This document shows positions 1-7,060 of a stretch of 64,000 bases of DNA, piece after piece. The DNA comes from Cafeteria roenbergensis. Lineage: Eukaryota > Sar > Bigyra > Bicosoecida > Cafeteriaceae. The stretch covers positions 186,001-250,000 of the forward strand of contig VLTN01000005.1 of assembly GCA_008330645.1 (NCBI GenBank), given 5' to 3'. The notes under the pieces were generated by a model. The model was not told the DNA's origin. It ran no database searches and saw only the letters and a list, made by a program, of their open reading frames with translations. Each line of letters opens with the position of its first letter. Within the stretch, counting starts at the first letter, position 1. The position numbers and the translations under genes were made by a program.

Positions 1-3000
1 GCTTCCAAAAACGCTACTCTTTCTAAAAGTTGTTGGCACGTCTTTACAATTGGGGCAATGAGTTCACTATATCTCAGGGAGTATTGGCATGTACCGTCTT
101 CGCGTGTCTCGAAATCGACAATGCCGTTCCCCTTCCCGTCAATGTCTCCTAAATCTGCAAATGTTTTTTCAACTTCTTGTGCAATAAACCCATAGTGAAT
201 GCGATTACTTGTTCCACTTTTGAGCCTGTATTGTGTTGGTCGGAGTCTTTCGATAAGATTGGTACCCATGCAAATGTCATGAATATCCTTCTTTAGGTTC
301 AAATCAGAGCCCTCTGAAACATGCGTAAAATACCCAGTTCCGGAGCAACGCATATTGCCTCTAATGTCAAGGGGGTAACCAGGGTCACTCGTCCGAATTC
401 CAAGTCTTCCATCGGATGAGGAGTCGGGATTTACAACAACACTTGTGGCCTCGGTATTCGAAGCACCACGAAAGGTTCCTGATGTTGCTGACACATCATG
501 AAATGATCCCGTATTCGCATACACCGTATGTTCAAATGCACCCTCGCTTGCCCTCACACCAACCGAAAATAACCCTGTACCGGTCACACTTATACCGTTC
601 GAGAACTCTGCTGTGTCGGCCTTAACACTGCCATTCACATGCAATGTGGCTTCTGGATTGTCCGTCTGTATTCCGACACGACCACCTTTAACACGCATGG
701 TCTCTCTAAGACTGGTTCCGGGTGCATATATCCCATCTTGTGCTCTAAAAATTATATTCCCCTGCACGCCCGTATCCCCAGCGACCATTGCAATTTCACA
801 TGTGCTCGGAAATGGTGTGGTCTCGGATGGGATCTCAACTCCAAAATCATATGCGTTAAATGCAATTCGCCTTTCATCCCTCCGCTCCTCACTTTGTTCA
901 CGGGTGTTTAGTATCAAGTCTCCCTCCTGAATAATGACATTTCCACCAGATGTTTCTTTGTGTGTCGTTACACCATCCTCATTCAAAACATCGATTTCCT
1001 TACCAATGACAAGGTCACCTTCTGGAATTGTAAAATTGCCATGATGAGTTGTCGCCGTTGGACCTGCCTCCGTTCCAACCCGCACGCCGTCTCCAGATAC
1101 TACCATACACCCCGCAATGGACGCCGTATCAGATACTATCAGACTCTGTGTATCACAGGGTGACCCGGTGACAACAATGCCCTGAGACGCGATGAGCGAT
1201 TCGGTGAAACTCCCACTACCTGCCTTTAGAATGTCAGGTGAAATTGTTCCAACATCCAGCGTTCCCGTGACTATTGCCGATGAACATTTGATATCGTTGT
1301 TGAACAGTACATTTCCGTTGAACATTGTGAATGCATCGGTTATCTCAAGTCTATTTACACCAGGGGTGGCTGAAAAGACCGTGAGAGAATCGGTTGTCAT
1401 TGTACCAGCGCCCAAACCACCGCTAATTACTGCATTCGTCGCCCCCAAACTACCTGTTTGTAACAAACCATCGATTACTGCAGACCCCGCGTCTAATTGA
1501 CCCCCAACTTCTAGGCTCCCCGTTGTCAATTTATCACTGAATATTGCAGAGGTACCGTCGACTTTAAACACTTCTCCTGAATCTGAGACAACCGAGAGAC
1601 CACCAACAGTTACACTGTCGCCGAACATTGCAGAGGTGCCAAAGAGCCCTCCCCCAATAGTAACTGAATTGGTTGTAGTAAGAGGTTTTGTCATTGTAAC
1701 GGGGCGCAAGAACGATGTGTAATATCCCGGATCTTGGTCTGTGGAGGGGGTCTTGTCCTCGAGATGATCAAACTGAAACATTGTGTACTCGTTCTTACTC
1801 CCTGTTGTATCTTTGGCACCGACATTGAAACAGATAGGCTGTTGACCTTCCGGGTATGTCACATCGGGGAATGCAAATCGAGCATCTGGCAGTTTCCCCA
1901 TCACGGCGATTCGGAAATCTGTAAATCCATCTCCCATGTATTCAGTCGATCCAGTGCACATTGTGAGCATGCTTGCTGGTTGAAAAGAATCGCCATCGCC
2001 ACCCCCGCCACATAGGGCGAGGCTACACTGGTCGCTCTTGGTCAGTTTTAGCGAGCCAAACATTTCATGACTCTCGCTGTCGCTTTCCTGAGTTCCGACT
2101 GTCAACTTTTTCAAGATTGTCAAATCATCGTGCGTTGTCATTGTTCCGGTGAAAAGTGCTGTGGTTGCTTTCAAATCTCCACCAACATCCAGTGTATGTT
2201 GTGGATCGTCCGTCTGTATTCCAACACGAGCACCCTTGATTCGCATAGTCTCCCTCAGACGGGAACTACTAGTATATGCTCCATCCTGTGTCCTAAAGAT
2301 AATATTTCCCAGGAGATTCGATGCACCATCCTCACCCTTCATAGCGATCTGACACGTGTCTGCACTCTCTGGGATGCCCGGGTTCTTAATGTAGCCCTCT
2401 GCATCATTGTTAAAGATAATCCTTCGCTCCGTTCCTCTCCCTCCCGGAGAATTGTCTCCATTGTCCCGGAGGACAAGGTCACCCTTTTGAATAATAACGT
2501 CTCCACCAGATGCTTTTTTACCGACAACAAGATCACCTTCTGGGATACTTACACCCCCGTGGTGAGTTGTCATCCGTGGGCTTGATTCCGCCCCTATTGT
2601 AACCGCATCAGCGGACACCGCTATACTACCTGCAATCGACGCCGTCCCTGTGACCGTAAGGTCTTTAATCTCACTGTTGTCGATTCCTACTCGACCGTAG
2701 ATTTCATGAATCGTATCATCACCTGGAGAACCCACCGTCAGTTTGTTGGAGACATGTAAATCACCCGTGAACTCCGCGGAGGTTGCCTTCACGTCGCCGT
2801 TGACATGGAGGGTGGCTTCTGGGTCTTCGATGCCAGATTCATCATCTTTCCCGAGGATAAGAATGTCACCACAAATCACTGCATCTCTTTTAACCTCCAA
2901 GGTCTCAGCCTGGACACCATCAGTAAACACCGCGGAGTTGCCCATGTGATGTTCGGTAATAGATAAAGATTTTACAGTCAGATTTCCCGCAACCATTGCA

Positions 3001-3860
3001 GACCCTGTCTCTAGAGCGCCCGCGACCTTTGCAGATCCTGTCTCAAGAGCGCCCATAACCTTTGCAGACTCCGCTTCAAGAGCGCCCTCAACATCCAGAG
3101 CGCCTGTAACCCTCGCAGACCCTGTCTCTAGAGCGCCCGCGACCTTTGCAGATCCTGTCTCAAGAGCGCCCATAACCTTTGCAGACTCCGCTTCAAGAGC
3201 GCCCTCAACATCCAGAGCGCCTGTAACCCTCGCAGACCCTGTCTCTAGAGCGCCCGCGACCTTTGCAGATCCTGTCTCAAGAGACCCTGCTTCAAGAGCG
3301 CCTGTAACCTTTGCAGATCCTGTCTCAAGAGACCCTGTCTCTAGAGCGCCTGTAACCCTCGCAGACCCTGTCTCTAGAGCGCCCGCGACCTTTGCAGACT
3401 CCGCCTCTAGAGTGCCCTCAACATCCAGAGCGCCTGTAACCCTCGCAGACTCTGCCTCTAGAGTGCCCGTAACCTTTGCAGATCCTGTCTCAAGAGCGCC
3501 TTCAACATCCAGAGTGCCCGTAACCTTTGCAGATCCTGTCTCAAGAGACCCTGCTTCAAGAGCGCCTGTAACCTTTGCAGTAGTACTGTGCAATGTTTCT
3601 GCAACCACTGTTGTTGAGACATCAAGTCCACCCGTGATGTGTACTGAACCGTCTTTGTGAAATGTCATGATGTCGGTGTCTGACCCAGCAACTGATACGA
3701 CAAACTCCCTGTCTTTGGTTGCGAGTTGGAACGCCCCACCTTCTCTTGTTTTGAACTGCATGATCGCAGTATCTGCTACATTGACGAGTCGGTCAACATC
3801 AACACGATTGGCAAGCATTGTGCCACGTGCTCTTGACCCAGAATTAAAAGCATATGCCAT
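1..3860 (-). CDS. Giant fibre/adhesin-like protein with C-terminal peptidase S74 (intramolecular chaperone) domain, partial at window edge
   Basis: The minus strand is open from an ATG at 3860-3858 to the left edge: 1286 codons without a stop, checked in frame at many points. Residues about 90-292 are a tandem array of 11-residue units of the type GALETGSAKVT, with variants such as GALDVEG. Residues about 380-1180 carry modules with the phrase RVGIQT-x2-P followed by a short TL-x-V strand, typical of trimeric phage and viral fibres; a unit of roughly 200 residues (GDLVVGK, II(F/R)R-QDG, LRETMR) occurs twice. From about residue 1183 comes an S74 domain: SDLNLKK with the Ser-Lys pair, then HYGFIAQEVEKTF and a helical LRYSELIAPIVK segment. 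S74 domains act as trimerisation chaperones that cut themselves off, so this is probably a surface fibre for host attachment. The start lies 11 bp from the repeat array that probably holds its promoter. The true C-terminus is outside the window. Confidence 0.85.
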   Translation of the reverse strand, partial: MAYAFNSGSRARGTMLANRVDVDRLVNVADTAIMQFKTREGGAFQLATKDREFVVSVAGSDTDIMTFHKDGSVHITGGLDVSTTVVAETLHSTTAKVTGALEAGSLETGSAKVTGTLDVEGALETGSAKVTGTLEAESARVTGALDVEGTLEAESAKVAGALETGSARVTGALETGSLETGSAKVTGALEAGSLETGSAKVAGALETGSARVTGALDVEGALEAESAKVMGALETGSAKVAGALETGSARVTGALDVEGALEAESAKVMGALETGSAKVAGALETGSAMVAGNLTVKSLSITEHHMGNSAVFTDGVQAETLEVKRDAVICGDILILGKDDESGIEDPEATLHVNGDVKATSAEFTGDLHVSNKLTVGSPGDDTIHEIYGRVGIDNSEIKDLTVTGTASIAGSIAVSADAVTIGAESSPRMTTHHGGVSIPEGDLVVGKKASGGDVIIQKGDLVLRDNGDNSPGGRGTERRIIFNNDAEGYIKNPGIPESADTCQIAMKGEDGASNLLGNIIFRTQDGAYTSSSRLRETMRIKGARVGIQTDDPQHTLDVGGDLKATTALFTGTMTTHDDLTILKKLTVGTQESDSESHEMFGSLKLTKSDQCSLALCGGGGDGDSFQPASMLTMCTGSTEYMGDGFTDFRIAVMGKLPDARFAFPDVTYPEGQQPICFNVGAKDTTGSKNEYTMFQFDHLEDKTPSTDQDPGYYTSFLRPVTMTKPLTTTNSVTIGGGLFGTSAMFGDSVTVGGLSVVSDSGEVFKVDGTSAIFSDKLTTGSLEVGGQLDAGSAVIDGLLQTGSLGATNAVISGGLGAGTMTTDSLTVFSATPGVNRLEITDAFTMFNGNVLFNNDIKCSSAIVTGTLDVGTISPDILKAGSGSFTESLIASQGIVVTGSPCDTQSLIVSDTASIAGCMVVSGDGVRVGTEAGPTATTHHGNFTIPEGDLVIGKEIDVLNEDGVTTHKETSGGNVIIQEGDLILNTREQSEERRDERRIAFNAYDFGVEIPSETTPFPSTCEIAMVAGDTGVQGNIIFRAQDGIYAPGTSLRETMRVKGGRVGIQTDNPEATLHVNGSVKADTAEFSNGISVTGTGLFSVGVRASEGAFEHTVYANTGSFHDVSATSGTFRGASNTEATSVVVNPDSSSDGRLGIRTSDPGYPLDIRGNMRCSGTGYFTHVSEGSDLNLKKDIHDICMGTNLIERLRPTQYRLKSGTSNRIHYGFIAQEVEKTFADLGDIDGKGNGIVDFETREDGTCQYSLRYSELIAPIVKTCQQLLERVAFLE
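2985..3600 (-). repeat. 33-bp-type tandem repeats inside the fibre gene
   Basis: Around 20 degenerate copies of a roughly 33-bp unit, seen on the plus strand as variants of 'gcgcctgtaaccctcgcaga' and 'cctgtctctagagcgcccgc'. Higher-order blocks are nearly identical: 3020-3120 recurs at 3135-3235. All units keep the reading frame and encode the 11-residue GALETGSAKVT-type repeat. Near-identity at DNA level implies recent expansion, so copy number probably differs between copies of the element. Confidence 0.85.
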
Positions 3861-3870
3861 GTCCTATGAT

Positions 3871-4370
3871 ACTGCCTGCAAAACTCGCACATGTCAAAAT
3901 GGCCTGCAAAACTCGCACATGTCAAAACGTGCATGTGGCCAATATACTGCCTGCAAAACTCGCACATGTCAAAATGGCCTGCAAAACTCGCACATGTCAA
4001 AACGTGCATGTGGCCAATATACTGCCTGCAAAACTCGCACATGTCAAAACGTGCATGTGGCCAATATACTGCCTGCAAAACTCGCACATGTCAAAACGTG
4101 CATGTGGCCAATATACTGCCTGCAAAACTCGCACATGTCAAAACGTGCATGTGACCAATATACTGCCTGCAAAACTCGCACATGTCAAAACGTGCATGTG
4201 ACCAATATACTGCCTGCAAAACTCGCACATGTCAAAACGTGCATGTGACCAATATACTGCCTGCAAAACTCGCACATGTCAAAATGGCCTGCAAAACTCG
4301 CACATGTCAAAACGTGCATGTGGCCAATATACTGCCTGCAAAACTCGCACATGTCAAAACGTGCATGTGT
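3871..4370. repeat. 12-copy tandem repeat array filling a divergent promoter
   Basis: The core 'gcctgcaaaactcgcacatg' plus 'tcaaaa' occurs 12 times. Nine copies continue into 'cgtgcatgtg', mostly followed by '(g/a)ccaatat', giving a 47-bp unit; copies 1, 3 and 10 are shorter. Within each full unit CACATG and CATGTG form a small inverted repeat. The array starts 11 bp outside the fibre gene ATG (minus strand) and ends just before the ATG at 4377 (plus strand), so it occupies the whole intergenic space. It may be an enhancer or promoter, or an iteron-like protein-binding array. Several apparent open frames through it are repeats read as codons, not genes. Confidence 0.9.
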
Positions 4371-4376
4371 GAAAAA

Positions 4377-4796
4377 ATGACCAACATCTTGGACAAGCGG
4401 GGTCATACTGACGTGTTATGGTTCTGCCTCACTTTTCCAAAGCGTTTGATAGCAATGAAATACGAGCGGTCAGACTGCGACATTAAACGCAGTCAGCGCC
4501 GACTACAAGGGATCGAGTCCCTCGTCGACCGCTTGGTGGATGGCATGGTCGGAAAGTATCCTGTGCGACATGCTTTCGAAACCAAGGTGCGACGACTCCA
4601 CAAACTCACAAAGGAACTCGTCGCCACAATCAAGGTCGAGGCTATTGAGCGAAACGTCGACGACAACAAGCGCGTCGTGTGCGACATTGACACTGATGAC
4701 GAGGACGAGGCGCCGACCAGTGGCCAAACAGGTGGTGGTCGTATTGAAGACTGGGTGGAGACCGAGAAAATGGCGGGAATTCACATAGCGGACTAA
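4377..4796 (+). CDS. Small unknown element protein with acidic stretch (139 aa)
   Basis: I do not recognise a family. The frame stays open upstream through the repeat array, but the ATG at 4377 is the first outside the repeats and gives 139 residues. A helical basic centre (KYPVRHAFETKVRRLHKLTK) is followed by an acidic run (DIDTDDEDEA) and a short tail ending GIHIAD. The gene at 5776 has the same layout: a K-x-P-(V/L)-R motif, a basic helix, then an acidic stretch, so the two may be diverged paralogues. ATG at 4456 (MKYERSD) is an alternative start. It lies 62 bp upstream of the recombinase gene on the same strand. Its role cannot be told; acidic proteins of this size can be DNA mimics or histone/transcription partners, but that is only a guess. 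Confidence 0.6.
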   Translation: MTNILDKRGHTDVLWFCLTFPKRLIAMKYERSDCDIKRSQRRLQGIESLVDRLVDGMVGKYPVRHAFETKVRRLHKLTKELVATIKVEAIERNVDDNKRVVCDIDTDDEDEAPTSGQTGGGRIEDWVETEKMAGIHIAD

Positions 4797-4817
4797 GTTT
4801 TTAAATTGAAGTCATAA

Positions 4818-4825
4818 GTTTAAAC
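4818..4825 (+). promoter_or_regulatory. GTTTAAAC box before the recombinase gene
   Basis: The perfect 8-bp palindrome gtttaaac lies 33 bp before the ATG at 4859. The same box stands 31 bp before the ATG at 7061, and a one-base variant (atttaaac) 36 bp before the ATG at 6560. Constant spacing ahead of three unrelated genes suggests the element's core promoter element. Confidence 0.55.
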
Positions 4826-4858
4826 GGTGCGGACTATAATACAATAACTCAATAGAAC

Positions 4859-5686
4859 ATGGCATACCACGGACATTGGCTTTATGACCTTTTGGTCGAC
4901 ATCCCCACTATTAGCAAATCCTCAGCGCTCACGTACTGGTACCAGATCAAGAAGGGTGTTATTGAAGAAGGAGTCTTTGACCCTGAAATGATTCGCAATG
5001 GAATTCTCGAATCATCGACACCCCCGGCCGCAGCGCTCAGGTTTAAGACATTCTTGGACTATTACCCGGCGTATGCGACTGATGAACTCAAAGCAATCGC
5101 AACCGCCAAGTACGAGCCCAAAGAGAGGAAGACGGTAAAGAAGATGCTAAAACTGGAAGAGATTGAGGCACTGCTCGCGGACGCCGATTCCAAACTTGCA
5201 CCTGAAGGGATGGCAAAGGCGCGCCGAGGGGCGGAGCGCCCAATGTTCCAATTCCGAAAGTGGGTCGTCTTGGAGTTGGCAATGCGTCAACAGCCCCTGC
5301 GTGTTGCTGAAATGGCCAGTATCAAGGTGAACGACCCAGAGGCGCCCAACAACTACGACCTTGAGACTGATACGCTTACGCTTGCCGTTCACAAGAACGC
5401 AAAGGTGACGGGGACGCGCGAGCATAGCCTGCCTGGGTTTGGGTACGAGTGGGCGCAACGTGCGCTCATGGTGTTCGGCAAAATTCCCGAGTATCTCATT
5501 GGCACAAAGGTCAGCGCGCACACCCTCACGACATTTCTTACGAAGGCTGGTATTTCGTCCCAGGCTCTCCGACCGGCAATCACAACGGCGCATTTCAAGG
5601 CGATGTCATTTAAGGAACGCGTCGCGCTGGCTGACCGTATGGGTCATTCACTCGGAGTTCAGGCGTCTGTTTATCGCCGAGATTAA
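4859..5686 (+). CDS. Tyrosine recombinase/integrase
   Basis: 275 residues. The C-terminal catalytic domain shows the family pattern: an arginine box QQPLRVAEMASIKV (R148, E151), a beta-hairpin region with lysines (HKNAKVTG, about 178-184), a second arginine in ALRPAITTAHF (R238), then MGHSLGVQASVYRRD with His263 and the nucleophile candidate Tyr272 four residues from the end. The N-terminal ~100 residues are helical and match a core-binding (SAM-like) domain. Such enzymes cut and rejoin DNA through a 3'-phosphotyrosine and would insert or excise the element, or resolve its replication products. The gene stands between two small acidic-protein genes and has a GTTTAAAC box upstream. Relatives occur in polinton-like viruses, Cryptons and phages. 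Whether it also acts on the terminal 92-bp palindrome, as protelomerases of this superfamily do, is open. Confidence 0.88.
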   Translation: MAYHGHWLYDLLVDIPTISKSSALTYWYQIKKGVIEEGVFDPEMIRNGILESSTPPAAALRFKTFLDYYPAYATDELKAIATAKYEPKERKTVKKMLKLEEIEALLADADSKLAPEGMAKARRGAERPMFQFRKWVVLELAMRQQPLRVAEMASIKVNDPEAPNNYDLETDTLTLAVHKNAKVTGTREHSLPGFGYEWAQRALMVFGKIPEYLIGTKVSAHTLTTFLTKAGISSQALRPAITTAHFKAMSFKERVALADRMGHSLGVQASVYRRD

Positions 5687-5775
5687 GGCACTTTTGGAAA
5701 AGCGGTCGAAATCTTGGCCTGTCCAAACGGCCAGAATCCTGGACACTGGGGCAACCCCTTCGCGGTACGGTCAAT

Positions 5776-6141
5776 ATGTCGTTTTCTCTTACGTTAAGTA
5801 GGATGGAACGATACAAGAGAAGTTTGGAGACAGTGAAGCACAATGTTAAACCTAAACTAAAGGCGTTTATCGACTCTTGGGATGAGTTTCGGGAGACGCT
5901 CGAACTACATTACCAGGCTAAGCATCCCCTGCGTCGGCGAACTTGTGAACTTAAGCGCCAAATGGACAAAATTCGCGATGCTTATAACGAAGATGTACGA
6001 GAGATTTTTGCTGTTGAAGAAGAGGAGGAGGGAGAGGATGAAGATAGTGATGAGGATGATGAGGAAGAAGACAACGGCCCGCCGGCCACGACCGGCTACG
6101 ACAGGGTCATTCAAACTCTACTGAAGCAGAGGCATCGGTGA
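5776..6141 (+). CDS. Small unknown element protein with strongly acidic tail (121 aa)
   Basis: Unrecognised. About 75 helical, charged residues (including AKHPLRRRTCELKRQMDKI) are followed by an almost pure Glu/Asp run (about residues 82-100) and a short ending VIQTLLKQRHR. The layout resembles the protein at 4377-4796. ATG 5776 gives 121 aa; ATG 5803 (MERYKRS) gives 112 aa and is equally possible. No GTTTAAAC box is visible upstream, so it may be expressed with the recombinase gene 89 bp before it. Its 3' end overlaps the convergent gene 6107-6493 by 35 bp. Function unknown. Confidence 0.55.
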   Translation: MSFSLTLSRMERYKRSLETVKHNVKPKLKAFIDSWDEFRETLELHYQAKHPLRRRTCELKRQMDKIRDAYNEDVREIFAVEEEEEGEDEDSDEDDEEEDNGPPATTGYDRVIQTLLKQRHR

Positions 6142-6493
6142 TCCAGCCACGACCTGTGGCATTTCTAAATAGTACAAGTTCCCGGTGGGCATCCCATCGA
6201 ATTTGTTCTGGTGTTTTCCCGAAGTTCTCCGTCTCTTCCTCGAGTTCGTTGATAAAATCAAACGCCTCGTCAATATCCTGCCCGCGTTGAAGAGCGATGA
6301 TGATCATACCGCGAAGCATCCCAAACTTTTGCCCAGGTTTCAATGCACCCGTGAATATTTCACACCGTTTGAAGTATTTCTCAATACTCCATTTATAGAG
6401 CCTGGAGCGATGACATGCGTTGGTATACCAGCGCACATATTTCTGTGTTTTCGTGGGGTCGAATGAAGCATTTACCAAATCTTCGAGAATCAT
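6107..6493 (-). CDS. Unknown element protein (128 aa)
   Basis: Minus-strand frame of 128 codons, starting at 6493 only 23 bp from the shared box at 6516-6523, and divergent from the gene at 6560. The protein is mixed alpha-helical with aromatic and basic residues (KYVRWYTNACHRSRLYKW) and an acidic helix (INELEEETENF). No motif I recognise; the composition looks like a folded soluble protein rather than an antisense artefact. Convergent overlap of 35 bp with the upstream acidic protein is compatible with a compact viral genome. Confidence 0.55.
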   Translation of the reverse strand: MILEDLVNASFDPTKTQKYVRWYTNACHRSRLYKWSIEKYFKRCEIFTGALKPGQKFGMLRGMIIIALQRGQDIDEAFDFINELEEETENFGKTPEQIRWDAHRELVLFRNATGRGWITDASASVEFE

Positions 6494-6515
6494 TACTATC
6501 GACTATGTGTCATCC

Positions 6516-6523
6516 ATTTAAAC
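6516..6523. promoter_or_regulatory. Shared TTTAAAC box between divergent genes
   Basis: Sequence atttaaac, 36 bp before the plus-strand ATG at 6560 and 22 bp before the minus-strand ATG at 6493. It is a one-base variant of the palindromic GTTTAAAC box seen at 4818 and 7022; being nearly palindromic, it could serve both directions. Confidence 0.5.
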
Positions 6524-6559
6524 AGACGACTCCTTATATTAATACTTGGTATAGTAGAC

Positions 6560-6997
6560 ATGGACATGGAAGCGAAAGCGAGAGCATATGATGAGATGAT
6601 GGAAAAGAAGCGAGAGGCACGCCGTGCATACGCAGAGAGGCTTGGTGTGGAAGAGAGGCGCAGGCGTTCCAGAGAGTACGCGCAAAGACGACGAGCGCGC
6701 TTGTTGGCTGACCCCGAAAAATTGAAAGAACACCGCGCGCGCGTCAAGGAAGCCGTTGAACGATACAACGCCACAAAGAAGGATAGACAGCGCGAGGCAA
6801 GAGACCGCTTTCGCGAGAAACTGGGCGACGAGGAACGGAAGCGACGCTCCAGGGAATACGAGCGCAGGCGCAAGGAACGCCTACTGGCTGACCCCGAGAA
6901 AATGGAGAAGCACAGGGCGCGTGCGCGCGAGGCGTCAAGGCGATACAAGGCGAAAAAGGCGATGGAAGGAACAAAAACACCAGAGGCCGAAGATTGA
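6560..6997 (+). CDS. Lys/Arg/Glu-rich helical protein with internal duplication (145 aa)
   Basis: Residues 11-70 and 71-130 are two copies of one 60-residue unit; each holds EER(R/K)RRSREY, RRR, RLLADPEK and a HRAR motif. Nearly every third residue is Arg, Lys or Glu, so the chain should be long helix or coiled coil and could bind nucleic acid. The phrase LADPEK-x4-HRAR resembles short basic helical repeats found in many viral and plant proteins, often beside DNA-binding or endonuclease domains, but no such domain is present. Starts at ATG 6560; the in-frame ATG at 6566 is also possible. A promoter-like box lies 36 bp upstream. Perhaps a chromatin-like or packaging protein; this is inference. 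Confidence 0.6.
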   Translation: MDMEAKARAYDEMMEKKREARRAYAERLGVEERRRRSREYAQRRRARLLADPEKLKEHRARVKEAVERYNATKKDRQREARDRFREKLGDEERKRRSREYERRRKERLLADPEKMEKHRARAREASRRYKAKKAMEGTKTPEAED

Positions 6998-7021
6998 AAA
7001 CCCCGGACATACAAATTGTTA

Positions 7022-7029
7022 GTTTAAAC
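7022..7029 (+). promoter_or_regulatory. GTTTAAAC box before the primase-helicase gene
   Basis: Perfect gtttaaac, 31 bp before the ATG at 7061. The following 'agaggctcctccta' resembles 'agacgactcctta' after the box at 6516, extending the similarity beyond the octamer. Confidence 0.55.
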
Positions 7030-7060
7030 AGAGGCTCCTCCTAATATCTAGGATATTAGG

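Noticed and set aside
416-3660. Several plus-strand frames of 60-190 codons in the first 3.7 kb
   Set aside because: They lie antisense to the continuous fibre reading frame on the minus strand, which explains the region completely.
3667-4248. Plus-strand open frames through the tandem array with repeated CKTRTCQN/AKLAHVK peptides
   Set aside because: They are the 47-bp repeat read in three frames; all frames stay open because of the repeat, and no independent protein features appear.
3871-4370. CRISPR-like array
   Set aside because: Units are contiguous near-identical repeats with no unique spacers, and the setting is eukaryotic.
6496-7014. Minus-strand frame of 172 codons
   Set aside because: Opposite the duplicated Lys/Arg/Glu-rich gene; its Ser/Arg/Phe repeats are the mirror of that duplication, and the plus-strand gene has the promoter box.
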